DNA from: Nonomuraea polychroma
GTDB lineage: Bacteria > Actinomycetota > Actinomycetes > Streptosporangiales > Streptosporangiaceae
DNA: 64,000 nucleotides
Assembly: GCF_004011505.1 (NCBI RefSeq)
Contig: NZ_SAUN01000001.1
Location: forward strand, 5,855,501 to 5,919,500
Direction of reading: 5' to 3'
Numbering within the stretch: the stretch's first letter is position 1; each line of letters opens with the position of its first letter. Below, piece after piece: positions 34,101-41,031 of the stretch. The notes below the pieces were generated by a model. The model was not told where the DNA came from and did no database searches. It worked only from the letters and a program-made list of their open reading frames with translations. The position numbers were made by a program, and so were the translations under genes.

Positions 34101-36075
34101 CCAGCTGGCCCTGGAACGGGAACGCCTGCACCGCAGCCGGGACGGCCGGTGACTTGGCCGGGTCGGTGACACCGTTGCCCAAGGTGGCGTAGGTGCGCCA
34201 GCTCGTGACCGTGCCGGTCATGGTGCCGACCTGCTGGCCGTCCAGATACAGCGTCTGGTCTTGGCCGGCCACGGTCAGCGCCACGTGATGCCACTGACCG
34301 TCGTTCACCGCTCCGGTGGAGGTGACCGGGGTGGTCACCGCGTCCAGGGAGCCGCGCAGTTTGCCGTCGGTGCCCACGTACAACATCGCGCCCCGGGCCA
34401 GGCCGCTGCCGTTCTGGGCGGTGCCCGCGGCCATGATCACACCGGATTGGGTGGTCTTGAACCAGGTCTCCACCGACAGCTGGTCGCCCAGGTGCGGGAT
34501 GGTATTGGAGGGCAGCTTGACCACCGATCCGGCGGCGAAGGTGGCCGCGGTGTCGGTGGTGGCGGCCAGTGCGCCCGGCTGGCCCAGCGTGATGCCCTGA
34601 TAGGTGAGATCGCCGGCGCCGGTGCCCAGGTCCTCGCCGCTGGTGGCACCGGCCGCCTCGCCGAGCCGCCAGTAGCCGAACGGGTCGGAGTTGAGCACGC
34701 TGCTGCGATACAGCGACCCGTTGCCATACTCGTAGGAGGTGCAGTTCGGGGCCGCCACCGGCGCGCACACCTGCGTCAACCGGCCGCCTTCATAGCCGTA
34801 GGTCCATCGCAGCGCCGCCCCGTCGACCGGATCACTGGAGATCGACTCAACCCGGTCGGTTTGCCAGGTGAACGTCAGCGACCGGCCGCCGACACCGGTG
34901 ACCTTGGCCAGTTTCCCGCCTGTGTCGTAGGTCAGCTGCTGGCTGCGGCCGCGCTGGTCGGTGATCGACGTCAGCCGGCCGGCGGTGTCGAAGCGGTAGC
35001 TGGTGGAGGCCTTGTCCATCAGCCGCCAGCCGCCGCTTTCCTCGGCGAGGGTGGCGTACAGGCCGGGCGGCGGCTGGAAGGTGCCGTCTCCGTTGGCCTT
35101 GAACCGCACCTGACGCCCGTCGGGGTAGGTCGCCAGCGCCGACGTCGATGTGCCCCGCATCTCCTTGACGATCTTCATGTCCCAGCGGGTCGACCAGCCG
35201 GGCCCGAACATGCCGTCGGTGCGCGGGTCCATGCTGTTGTAGGTGCGGACCACCGACAGTGGCGGCCCCACGGTGGCCACTCTCAGGTCGGTGAAGGTGC
35301 TGGTGTAGTTACCGTTCTGCTGGTCGAACTCCTGTCTTGATAGCCCGGAGTTGGCCAGGTTCGAGGTGACCGCCGGCTGGCGCACACCCGTGGTGAACGT
35401 CAGCACCGGCGAAGTCGTGGTCGAGAAGTCGTAGGAGTCGCGGACGGTGACCGTCCACCAGTACTGCTTGCCCCAGCTCAGCTTTCCGGCCGGGACCGTC
35501 CAGGTGTTCTTGTTGCCCGCCACATAGCCCGACGTCGCACAGCCGGTGCCGGACATCGACGCGACATCGCAAATCGTGAACGAGTACGACACGGCGTAGC
35601 TGCCGTTGCCGCTCTGCCCCCAGGCCCGCAGCGCCGGCGTCAGCGAATCGACCAGATACCCCTGCTTCGGGTACACATCCACCAAACTCGGCACTGCCAG
35701 CACTGACGCATCGGCCGCCTCCGCCCGCAACACCCCGGCAGGTAACCGCTTCGACCCCGATGCCTCAGCCGATGCCGCATCCGGCGTCCGATCCTCCAAC
35801 GGCACCGCACCCTTGGGCCGTCGCACTTCGGAACGCCATCCATCCGAAGGCTCAGCAGCCGCAGACACCTGCGTGGCTGGAAGCAAGGATGCAAGCCCCG
35901 TGGCCGAGCCGGCCATCTGCTGGGGAAGCTCCGGTAAGGCTCCGGCATCCTGCTCCACCGCCGCGGCGGCCGTCGCCAGCACCGGTTGCCCATGCACTAC
36001 CAGTAGGCCGGGCGCCATACCCACGAGCGCGAGCAGCGTTCCAACTGAACGACGCCATGACGAAATCCGGCGCAT
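28105..36075 (-). CDS. Secreted RHS/YD-repeat polymorphic toxin with LamG, Hint and nuclease tip
   Basis: A 2656-residue protein. Order: signal peptide (about residues 1-36, twin basic start MRRISSWRRS then a hydrophobic stretch); an Fn3-like region (about 115-220); a DUF6531-like RHS entry segment (DLRVATVGPPLSVVRTYNS); a LamG/concanavalin-like domain inserted at about 461-681 (DPFGYWRLGE ... LDEVALYGKPLTAAEVAGHY); long arrays of YD repeats (xxYDxxGR) up to the core end GTGTFTSRDT near 2068; a Hint autoprocessing domain 2387-2536 (CKWSSFAPGTLVLMADGS ... VLVHN); and a 120-residue tip with MGDFLVID and VVELKTSSGG, matching a PD-(D/E)xK nuclease. The RHS shell encapsulates the toxin and Hint can cut it free. 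GC drops in the tip, as expected for exchangeable toxin cassettes. GGAGTG precedes the ATG. Confidence 0.9.
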   Translation of the reverse strand: MRRISSWRRSVGTLLALVGMAPGLLVVHGQPVLATAAAAVEQDAGALPELPQQMAGSATGLASLLPATQVSAAAEPSDGWRSEVRRPKGAVPLEDRTPDAASAEASGSKRLPAGVLRAEAADASVLAVPSLVDVYPKQGYLVDSLTPALRAWGQSGNGSYAVSYSFTICDVASMSGTGCATSGYVAGNKNTWTVPAGKLSWGKQYWWTVTVRDSYDFSTTTSPVLTFTTGVRQPAVTSNLANSGLSRQEFDQQNGNYTSTFTDLRVATVGPPLSVVRTYNSMDPRTDGMFGPGWSTRWDMKIVKEMRGTSTSALATYPDGRQVRFKANGDGTFQPPPGLYATLAEESGGWRLMDKASTSYRFDTAGRLTSITDQRGRSQQLTYDTGGKLAKVTGVGGRSLTFTWQTDRVESISSDPVDGAALRWTYGYEGGRLTQVCAPVAAPNCTSYEYGNGSLYRSSVLNSDPFGYWRLGEAAGATSGEDLGTGAGDLTYQGITLGQPGALAATTDTAATFAAGSVVKLPSNTIPHLGDQLSVETWFKTTQSGVIMAAGTAQNGSGLARGAMLYVGTDGKLRGSLDAVTTPVTSTGAVNDGQWHHVALTVAGQDQTLYLDGQQVGTMTGTVTSWRTYATLGNGVTDPAKSPAVPAAVQAFPFQGQLDEVALYGKPLTAAEVAGHYAARTGAPHKLTKTTLPSGRVWTVNTYDAKTDRIATHVDSDAGTWKIGDIGIEQQSGEAQVTVTDPDNNTLVYLYDAWRGYRIRGETDQLGYTIWYEYDQAGFLTKVIDRNDIANEIYQDKRGNTLGRQYCRAPGECAIEFWTYYLNASDPFDPRNDQVTAYRDGRSASDTDPTFATTIEYNSYGEQTKQTTPATADFPQGRSTSIAYTDGSEAAVGGGTTPAGLVKSKTDARGSTWQYRYTAAGDLAEQTSPEGLVVKLDHDALGRMVASTRISQAVPDGTKTTFTYDGRGRLVAGTAPAVKNEISGVTHTAQTRTTYDPDGNPLTETIADLTGGEPDRVTTFTYDAHGRQDSLTNAEGGIARQVWNHRGQVIRTTDARGTVIEQAYSKRGELTTSTLKGWTGSPVNPQPATDVVLETRGYDPGGRLTSMVDVMGRKSTNVYWMDNRLKQQIADDAKLNGSTTPRDVVVKAEEYDPAGNLIEQMTGNGTTITIFEYDEASRLMAQVLDPRSASNPNGLERVTELGYDANGNVTKTTRTAAGSSRTESATYAYNKLNQPTRQTIENGAQDIVSTTDYNDRGLPVASTDPRGNADGANAADYTTTVRYDILDRLVEIKAPQVQVDKNGTAAPARPATLVGYDVVGNTTHQRDAEGRTFVSTFDKAGRLTSAAAPAYTPPGGSTITSTVRHSYDAAGQRKTTTDPRGYVTSYDYDQLGRQVRVTDPAPDGQAPGTWVTEYDLAGEKLATVDATGARSQATYDDLGRQITSTQIERKPASAAYTTKMEYDDGGRLVKQTSPDPGTGVKVTSFTVNAAGETTSVTDPATNKTTMDHDLAGRPVKMTDPNGNASIAEYDLAGRKTVAKDLDATGAVLRTYGYGYDLAGNTTSATSPEGHVTKQTFDALNRATSLIEPVSASESITTSFGYDATGARTRLTDGRGNATWTGYNGLGQVETVTEPATTAHPDAADRTWTHIYDAAGNQTATVQPGGVRIDRTYDHLGRLTKESGTGGGAATAERTFGYDLAGRATTAGDLTVDYNDRNLPLKVSRGATQETAYAYDALGNPTQRIDAAGTATFTYDNVNRLKTVTDPVTARTLTYGYDPASRLKTITATSGTASTQTFDYDNLNRVTGQTLKNGSGTQLAKITYGWDKDDNLTTKTTTGTAGAGTNAYTYDHAGRITSWTAPGGTRTAYEWDAAGNRTKAGDKTFAYDERNRLTSGDGTDYTYTPRGTLATETKAGATTNYTFDAFDRLIADRDSLYSYDALDRVASRISGGAKQLFAYSGLGNDLAAITDSGGAVQAQYSRDAGGGLLGLKEGNGTAAAALSDLHGDLVATFTTSLQTSTAYDPFGTVLAQTGTKTQLGYQGEYTDPDTGKVNMHARWYQPGTGTFTSRDTATLTPSPSVQANRYTYANASPLTGTDPTGHATIGAAGTTWDSPYTPGIDYQSAIDIYAQHGIVIGGGSSSDGGGYCIGSCYGGGGTAELCTTCLLAGELNGDVVLVMSKDQMKLRGHLPNGTQITDSFWRLSTKDINQIIEVAYLGATDAEINILIRYAQYRARQQWIKSGSPTPAIGGGNPDHGQGTECQKAMTVKQCSAMLKASAELVMAKKFYDQCAGNAFGDLTECKRLVKTLGLTGKQVLELSRKKLWEGFWTGAYELFVEDFNACLEGSVGGCVLAATNFLPGGAFIKAGKLLAKFPTVQKAVQAAANACKWSSFAPGTLVLMADGSRKPIEDVRVGDEVLATDPTTGETVAKKVTALINSSGTKNLIKITIRTEREGEAEHKSVIATAQHPFWVPSLRKWIDATYLQPGSWLRTSVGTWIQVTDVKRWTAPQQVYNLSVADIHTYHVGVGDVNVLVHNTNCFAPVRIKPGQQAAGGAYAMTKAELKFVKDLLAKKPNLQIFRTHGKSSMGDFLVIDPSNPRAPVGWVVELKTSSGGFPGEQFMNADRLKDLYGLNQLRKVAGTPEQMLEALNVGRRSW

Positions 36076-36485
36076 GCGCCATCACACTCCGAACCACAAC
36101 GAAAGACACCAGCAGGGGCACCAACCGTCGCTCTCCGCCGCAGGTGGCAAACGCTCTCCGCCGGGCTCGGAGCAGATCAACATCCGACGATCAACGTAAG
36201 AAAATCCGACCTACCCGGCAAGACGCACGACGATCACAAATCGGAACCCGGGTCTATTCGGTACGCAACGCTCCGTCACCAGGACATTGTCCGACAGCCT
36301 CATTGACTGAGTCACCACTCAAATGGATGCTCCTGGAGGTGCGTACATCGGCTGGGCTGGATGGAGGACACCAACGGCTACCGCAGGGAGATCTCCATCT
36401 CGCTGATGCGGCTGGCAGTGTGCCAGGCAAAAGAGACGCACCCTGCCGGCCTGCCCAGCGCGCTACCCCCGATTCTTCCTAAGAT
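36076..36485. other. Region upstream of the RHS gene without a recognised gene
   Basis: About 410 bp between the RHS start and the gene stub behind the alpha-mannosidase. Its base composition is mixed and it probably contains the RHS promoter and the right-hand junction of the inserted DNA. An open frame of about 100 codons (36361-36675, +) shows no recognisable family and runs antisense through the stub. No transposase, tRNA or terminal repeat was seen. Confidence 0.5.
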
Positions 36486-36662
36486 CTACGTTTCATGGCG
36501 TGCTGTTGACGGGCTGGCCGGCAGCCGCCGCCGGACTCTCGCTCTTGGCCTTGGAGCGCACCGTGCTCCCCGGGGCCGCTCGCTCCACCGCCACGCGACC
36601 GTGCCCGGCTCGGGCGCCTCGACGACCAGCTCGCCGCCGTCGGGGTCGGCGATGGTCACCAT
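36486..36662 (-). pseudogene. N-terminal stub of a truncated glycan-operon gene
   Basis: The ATG at 36662-36660 overlaps the alpha-mannosidase stop, exactly as the other genes of this operon do. The product begins MVTIADPDGGELVVEAPEPG and continues TVAWRWSERPRG with normal high-GC3 codons; after about residue 32 codon use breaks down in this frame, while the +1 frame reads STVRSKAKSES in good codons, so a frameshift lies near 36565. It then stops at 36486. The short, beta-strand-rich start would fit in front of RRELRLTIRYDG of the fragment at 25043-26383. I read the two as halves of one gene separated by the RHS/intein DNA. Confidence 0.6.
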
Positions 36663-39208
36663 GCTTCCACCGTGAACGCGCCCTTGCGGGTGGTCAGCTC
36701 GACGAGGTCCGTCTCGACCGCGGAGAGCGGGTCGTCGAGCGGGATCCGGAACGTACGGATCTGGCTCGGGCCGAAGTCCGCCGTGAGCCGGACCCGGGCG
36801 AGCGGGATGTCGAGGGTGGCCACGCCGGCTCGCCCGGTGCTCTCGACGGCGCGGACGACGAGGTCGCGCGGGGCGTCCTCGTGCGCCTTCACCGCGGTCA
36901 CCATGATCTGGCCGCCGCCGTCGTCGAGGTAGCCGCGGGCGGCGGGCAGCGCGCCGTCGTGGAAGCTCTCCAGCATGGCGCGCACCGGGGAGCCGAGCAG
37001 CGCGGCGCGCCGCGCGAGCCCGGCGGCCCGCCAGTCGCCCGCGTGCGGCACCAGCAGGTACGTGAACCGCTGCGTCCCCTGGTCCTGGTAGGAGTAGTAC
37101 CCTTCCGGGTCCAGCAGCCGCGGGTCGTGCCAGGCGTAGACGGGGCTGCGCACGGCGGTGATGCCGATGCTGGGGCTGCGGCCGGGCCCGGCCGGAGAGA
37201 CGTCGTAGCCGTGCTTGGCGTTGTTCACGACGGCGAGGCCGGCGCCGGCCCCCGACAGATCCACCCACGACTGCGCCGGTTCCTCGGCCCCGTCGAGCGG
37301 CCTGCTGAGGTGCCCGAAGGGGATCTCGTAGGTGGCGGCCGGCGACTCCAGCGCGACCGGGAAACGCAGCTTCATCAGGTGCGCCTGCTCCCGCCAGTCC
37401 AGCGTGACCCGCACCTCGACCGCGTCGTCGCCGCCCGCGCCGAGGATGAACTCCTCGGCCATCGTCGAGCGGCCCCACTCCCGCTCCACCCGGATGCGGG
37501 CGCGCAGCGGGCCCTGCTCGCGCAGGACGATGTTCGTGACCGCCATCGGCTCGCCCGGCCAGTCGTAGGACACCACGCGGTGTCCCCATGTGTCGGTCGG
37601 GTCCTCGCAGATGACCGTGTGCTCGCCGGCCGCCCCGGCCACCAGGTCGACGCCGGTGCGCTTGTCGAGCAGGCTGGTCAGCCAGCCGGTGGCGGGGTCG
37701 AGCTCCAGGCGCAGCACGTCGTTCTCGATGTGGGTCTCGCTGCACGACAGGCCGCTCGGGGCCGCCGGGGCGCCCTGGCGCAGGCGGTAGAGGCGGTAGC
37801 CCAGCGGCGGCAGCTCGGCCTGGAAGACCGTGGCGCCGCGGCCCTTGTCGTCGGTGGTGGCGACCGACTGGGTGCGCTGGCAGGGCACGTCGGCTCCGTC
37901 CGCGTCCACGACCTGCACGCCCGTGGGCGCGAGACCGTACTGCATCTCGACCCGGGTCGTGACCGGCCACGGGTGCGGGTTGAAGACGACCACCGGCTGG
38001 GTGCCGTCCTCCTGCGGGATGCGGATGTCGCGGGCGATCACGTTGTGCGCCCGGGTGATGATCCGCTTGGCGATCGCGACGGCCTCGCCGAGCTGGTCGC
38101 GGGCGTCGTCGTAGGCGGGCTCGATGGCCGAGCCGGGCAGCACGTCGTGGAACTGGTTGAACAGCACCTGCTTCCAGGCCCGCTCCAGGTCCGCGCGCAC
38201 GTCGTGGCCGGCGACGGCCGCCCACCGCTCGGCCGACAGGACCGCGGCCTGCGCCCGGCGCTGCCATGCTTTGACGCCGGAGTGCGAGGAGTAGCAGCCG
38301 GCGGCGTGGTGCTGCAGGTCGTCGCGCCACACCGGCAGCTCGGCCAGGCCGCGCTCGCCCAGGCGCTTGGCCATCTCGTCGAAGTAGCGGCGCGGCGAGG
38401 ACATGGTCAGCTCGCCGAACGTGCCCATCCGGTCGTAGCGGTGGATGGACTCGATGTTGGCCTTGGTGGGGCCGCCGCCGTGGTTGCCCACCCCGTAGAA
38501 GATCATCAGGTCGCCGAGCGAGCGGTCGAGCTGGCCCAGGGCCTTCTCGGTCTGTCCGGCGACCTCGCCGGGCGGGCTGCAGTATTCGAACGGGATCCGG
38601 TACGCCAGCACGCGGCTGCCGTCGGGGCTCTCCCACCAGAACATCGTGCCGGGCAGCTCGCTCTCGTGCGGTCCCGGGCGCAGGAAGCAGTAGGAGTCCA
38701 TGCCCTGGCCGCGCAGGATCGCGGGCAGCATGGCGTTGTGGCCGAACGGGTCGACGTTCATGCCGACCGTCGCGGTGATGCCGAACTTCTCCTTCAGGTA
38801 GCGCTGCCCGTACAGGCCCTGGCGGACGAACGACTCGCCGGAGGGCATGTTGCAGTCCGGCTCCACCCACCAGCCGCCGGCCATGACCCAGCGGCCCTCG
38901 GCGACCTTCTCCTGGATCCTGGCGAACAACTCCGGGTCCGACTCCTCCACCCAGGACAGCAGCACGACCTGGTCGCAGGTGAAGACGAAGTCGGGGTACT
39001 CGTCCATGCGGTGGATGGCCGACCAGAACGTCGCACGGGCCTCCTGGTAGCCCTCCTGCCAGGGCCACAGCCACACCGGGTCGAGGTGCGCGTTGCCGAT
39101 CATGTGCAGGGTGCGGTCGGGCGTGGCCGCCGGGCGGGGGGCCCGGGGCAGGTCGCGCGGCTGGGCGCCGGAGGGGGCGTTGGCCATGGGGGCGGGGCGC
39201 CTGCTCAT
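36656..39208 (-). CDS. GH38 alpha-mannosidase
   Basis: An 850-residue glycoside hydrolase family 38 protein. The N-terminal catalytic domain shows IGNAHLDPVWLWPW (zinc ligand His/Asp), MAGGWWVEPD, GMNVDPFGHNAMLPAIL (nucleophile-type Asp) and FNQFHDVLPGSAIEPAY, followed by the middle helical and C-terminal beta domains. It removes alpha-linked mannose, for example from N-glycans or their fragments. No signal peptide, so it acts inside the cell on imported oligosaccharides. The start overlaps the SIS gene (ATGA) and the stop overlaps the truncated next gene. Confidence 0.92.
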   Translation of the reverse strand: MSRRPAPMANAPSGAQPRDLPRAPRPAATPDRTLHMIGNAHLDPVWLWPWQEGYQEARATFWSAIHRMDEYPDFVFTCDQVVLLSWVEESDPELFARIQEKVAEGRWVMAGGWWVEPDCNMPSGESFVRQGLYGQRYLKEKFGITATVGMNVDPFGHNAMLPAILRGQGMDSYCFLRPGPHESELPGTMFWWESPDGSRVLAYRIPFEYCSPPGEVAGQTEKALGQLDRSLGDLMIFYGVGNHGGGPTKANIESIHRYDRMGTFGELTMSSPRRYFDEMAKRLGERGLAELPVWRDDLQHHAAGCYSSHSGVKAWQRRAQAAVLSAERWAAVAGHDVRADLERAWKQVLFNQFHDVLPGSAIEPAYDDARDQLGEAVAIAKRIITRAHNVIARDIRIPQEDGTQPVVVFNPHPWPVTTRVEMQYGLAPTGVQVVDADGADVPCQRTQSVATTDDKGRGATVFQAELPPLGYRLYRLRQGAPAAPSGLSCSETHIENDVLRLELDPATGWLTSLLDKRTGVDLVAGAAGEHTVICEDPTDTWGHRVVSYDWPGEPMAVTNIVLREQGPLRARIRVEREWGRSTMAEEFILGAGGDDAVEVRVTLDWREQAHLMKLRFPVALESPAATYEIPFGHLSRPLDGAEEPAQSWVDLSGAGAGLAVVNNAKHGYDVSPAGPGRSPSIGITAVRSPVYAWHDPRLLDPEGYYSYQDQGTQRFTYLLVPHAGDWRAAGLARRAALLGSPVRAMLESFHDGALPAARGYLDDGGGQIMVTAVKAHEDAPRDLVVRAVESTGRAGVATLDIPLARVRLTADFGPSQIRTFRIPLDDPLSAVETDLVELTTRKGAFTVEAW

Positions 39209-39960
39209 GAGGCCGCCCAAGCGTCGACCTTCTCGCTGATCATGTGCAGCATCAGTGTGTGGATCTCCTGGATGCGCGGTGTCTCTGAGGCGGGGGCGAG
39301 GAGGAGGTGGTCGGCGTGCTCGGCGGCGGCTCCTCCGTCTTTGCCGCCGAACAGTACCGTCACCGCGCCCTTGCTCTGTGCGGTCTTGAGCGCGCCGACG
39401 ACGTTGGGCGAGTTGCCGCTCGTGGTGAACGCGGCCACCACGTCGCCCGGACCGGCCAGCGCCTCGACCTGGCGGGCGAACACGTCCTCGTAGGCGTAGT
39501 CGTTGGCGATGCACGTCATGACCGTGGCGTCGGTCGTGAGCGTCACCGTGGGCAGCGGGCGGCGGTCGCGCTTGTAGTGGCCGATCAACTCGCCGGTGAG
39601 GTGCTGGGCGTCGGCCGCGCTGCCGCCGTTGCCCATCGTGTAGAGAGTGCCGCCACGCGCGAACGTATCGATGAGCAGGTCCGCGGCGGCCTCGACGACC
39701 GGGATCAGCGCCGCCATGCCCCGCGCGGCGGCAAGATGCCCTTCGACATGCGCCGCCAGCACCTGCGCCGTCACGCCCCGCACCGATCCCGCGGACGGTC
39801 CGCCGGACCCGCCCTCCACCTCAAGGGACGCCCGCCCGTTCGCCCGGGCCGGTCCCGCAGACGCCCCACCGGACCCGCCCTCCACCTCAAGGGACGCCCG
39901 CCCGTTCGCCCGGGATGGAACTGCACTCGTCGGTCGGGGGATCGAAGGCTGGTCAGGCAT
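39205..39960 (-). CDS. SIS-domain phosphosugar isomerase (GmhA-like)
   Basis: A 251-residue protein. Residues about 60-251 form a GmhA-like SIS domain: YTMGNGGSAADAQHLTGELIG, DYAYEDVFARQVEALAGPGD and FTTSGNSPNVVGAL, which bind a sugar phosphate. GmhA converts sedoheptulose 7-phosphate; here the neighbours (ROK kinase, alpha-mannosidase) suggest another phosphosugar. The N-terminal 50 residues are an unusual low-complexity segment with a duplicated RANGRASLEVEGGSGG unit. It overlaps the ROK gene by 8 bp at its start and the alpha-mannosidase at its end. Confidence 0.88.
   Translation of the reverse strand: MPDQPSIPRPTSAVPSRANGRASLEVEGGSGGASAGPARANGRASLEVEGGSGGPSAGSVRGVTAQVLAAHVEGHLAAARGMAALIPVVEAAADLLIDTFARGGTLYTMGNGGSAADAQHLTGELIGHYKRDRRPLPTVTLTTDATVMTCIANDYAYEDVFARQVEALAGPGDVVAAFTTSGNSPNVVGALKTAQSKGAVTVLFGGKDGGAAAEHADHLLLAPASETPRIQEIHTLMLHMISEKVDAWAAS
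39803..39914 (-). repeat. 66-bp in-frame tandem duplication in the SIS gene
   Basis: A 46-bp stretch is perfectly repeated at 39803-39848 and 39869-39914, offset by 66 bp (22 codons). It encodes the repeated RANGRASLEVEGGSGG in the N-terminal extension of the isomerase. Perfect identity implies a recent duplication. A more degenerate third copy may precede 39803. Confidence 0.9.
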
Positions 39961-40921
39961 GGATGTTCCTCCCTGCGACGAGATCATGGGCGACGGCCCC
40001 GGCACCCACCACACACACGCCCGCCCCCAGCCGCGCGAGCTCGATGCGCACGCTACGAGCCGCCGGCGGCATGGCGTCCCTGGCGACCGCGGCGGCCACG
40101 GGGTCGACGAGCCGCGCACCGGACCGGGTGACGCCACCGCCGAGGACCACGAGCTCGGGCTCGAACGCGTTCACCAGGTCGGTGATCGCGCTTCCCAGAG
40201 CCCATGTGGTCTCGTCCCAGATCTCGCCCGCCAGCGGATCCCCGTCCGCGGCGGCGCGGGACACGTCCTCGGCCGTCGGCTGGTCGATGGTGGCGAGAGA
40301 GGAGGCTCTCCCCGCGGCCAGCGCCTCACGCGCACGCTCGGCGATGGCGGTCCCGGACGCGTAGGCCTCCAGGCAGCCCAGCCGCCCGCACGAGCATCTC
40401 CGCCCGCCGGGCCGCACCATGACGTGCCCGAGCTCGCCCCCGTTGCCGGCCGCGCCGCGGTGCAGCCGGCCGCCGATGACGGAGCCGCCGCCGACGCCTG
40501 TCGAGATGGTCAGGTAGAGCATGGTGCTGGTGCCGCGGCCGGCCCCGTACCGGAACTCGCCGAGTGCGGCGGCTGTGGCATCGTTCTCAAGGGCCGACGG
40601 CACGCCGAACGCCTCGGACGCCATCGCGCCCACCGGCACGTCGATCCAGCCGGGCAGGTGCGGCGGGCACTCCAGCACGCCGGCCGCGGCGTCCAGCGGT
40701 CCTCCGCAGGAGATGCCGACGGCGGCCACCTCCGGCAGCCCGGCCTCGGCGATCGCCTTCCTGCCCAGGTCGAACAGCCTGGCCAGGACTGGGCGGGGGC
40801 CCTCCTCCCTGCGGGTGGGGGCGATCTGCCAGCCGTGGATCCGGCCGTCGCCGGTGACGACGCCTGCGGCGAGTTTCGTGCCGCCGATGTCCAGCGACAG
40901 AACAGGGGGAACGTGCTCCAT
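39953..40921 (-). CDS. ROK family sugar kinase
   Basis: A 322-residue ROK protein without an HTH, so a kinase rather than a repressor. ATP-binding LSLDIGGTKLAAGVV opens the protein; the catalytic-type ENDATAAALGEF segment and the zinc motif CSCGRLGCLEAY (CxCGxxGCxE) are present. Substrates of this class are glucose, N-acetylglucosamine or ManNAc; the glycan locus makes an amino sugar or mannose plausible. The start at 40921 follows GGAGG by 5 nt. It leads the operon ROK-SIS-GH38-stub, with a LacI-type operator 40 bp upstream. Confidence 0.9.
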   Translation of the reverse strand: MEHVPPVLSLDIGGTKLAAGVVTGDGRIHGWQIAPTRREEGPRPVLARLFDLGRKAIAEAGLPEVAAVGISCGGPLDAAAGVLECPPHLPGWIDVPVGAMASEAFGVPSALENDATAAALGEFRYGAGRGTSTMLYLTISTGVGGGSVIGGRLHRGAAGNGGELGHVMVRPGGRRCSCGRLGCLEAYASGTAIAERAREALAAGRASSLATIDQPTAEDVSRAAADGDPLAGEIWDETTWALGSAITDLVNAFEPELVVLGGGVTRSGARLVDPVAAAVARDAMPPAARSVRIELARLGAGVCVVGAGAVAHDLVAGRNIHA

Positions 40922-40960
40922 GGGGGCCTCCGACAGGAACGCATGCCGCGTCAAGGGGAT

Positions 40961-40978
40961 TGTGACATCGTTCCCACA
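40961..40978. promoter_or_regulatory. LacI-type operator before the ROK operon (site 1)
   Basis: TGTGACATCGTTCCCACA, an 18-bp imperfect dyad with a central CG as preferred by LacI proteins. It shares the 12-mer ATCGTTCCCACA with site 2 (43931-43948) and the half site GTTCnCACA with site 3 (53822-53839). It lies between the LacI gene stop and the ROK start. Confidence 0.65.
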
Positions 40979-41031
40979 GCGGATCCTAGGGCGACCTTTC
41001 CCCGGGGTCAACGCACGAGATGGGCGAAATG

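Noticed and set aside
25043..36662. Transposase, integrase, att sites or tRNA marking the inserted DNA
   Set aside because: None found: no recombinase domain, no direct repeats longer than a few bases at the supposed junctions (about 26370-26400 and about 36570), no tRNA nearby.
36361..36675. A 104-codon plus-strand frame in the RHS upstream region
   Set aside because: No recognisable family, no ribosome site, and it overlaps the operon gene stub antisense. Not supported as a gene.
36500..39493. A 997-codon plus-strand open frame opposite the alpha-mannosidase
   Set aside because: Antisense shadow of GH38 and SIS genes; no start signal or domain.
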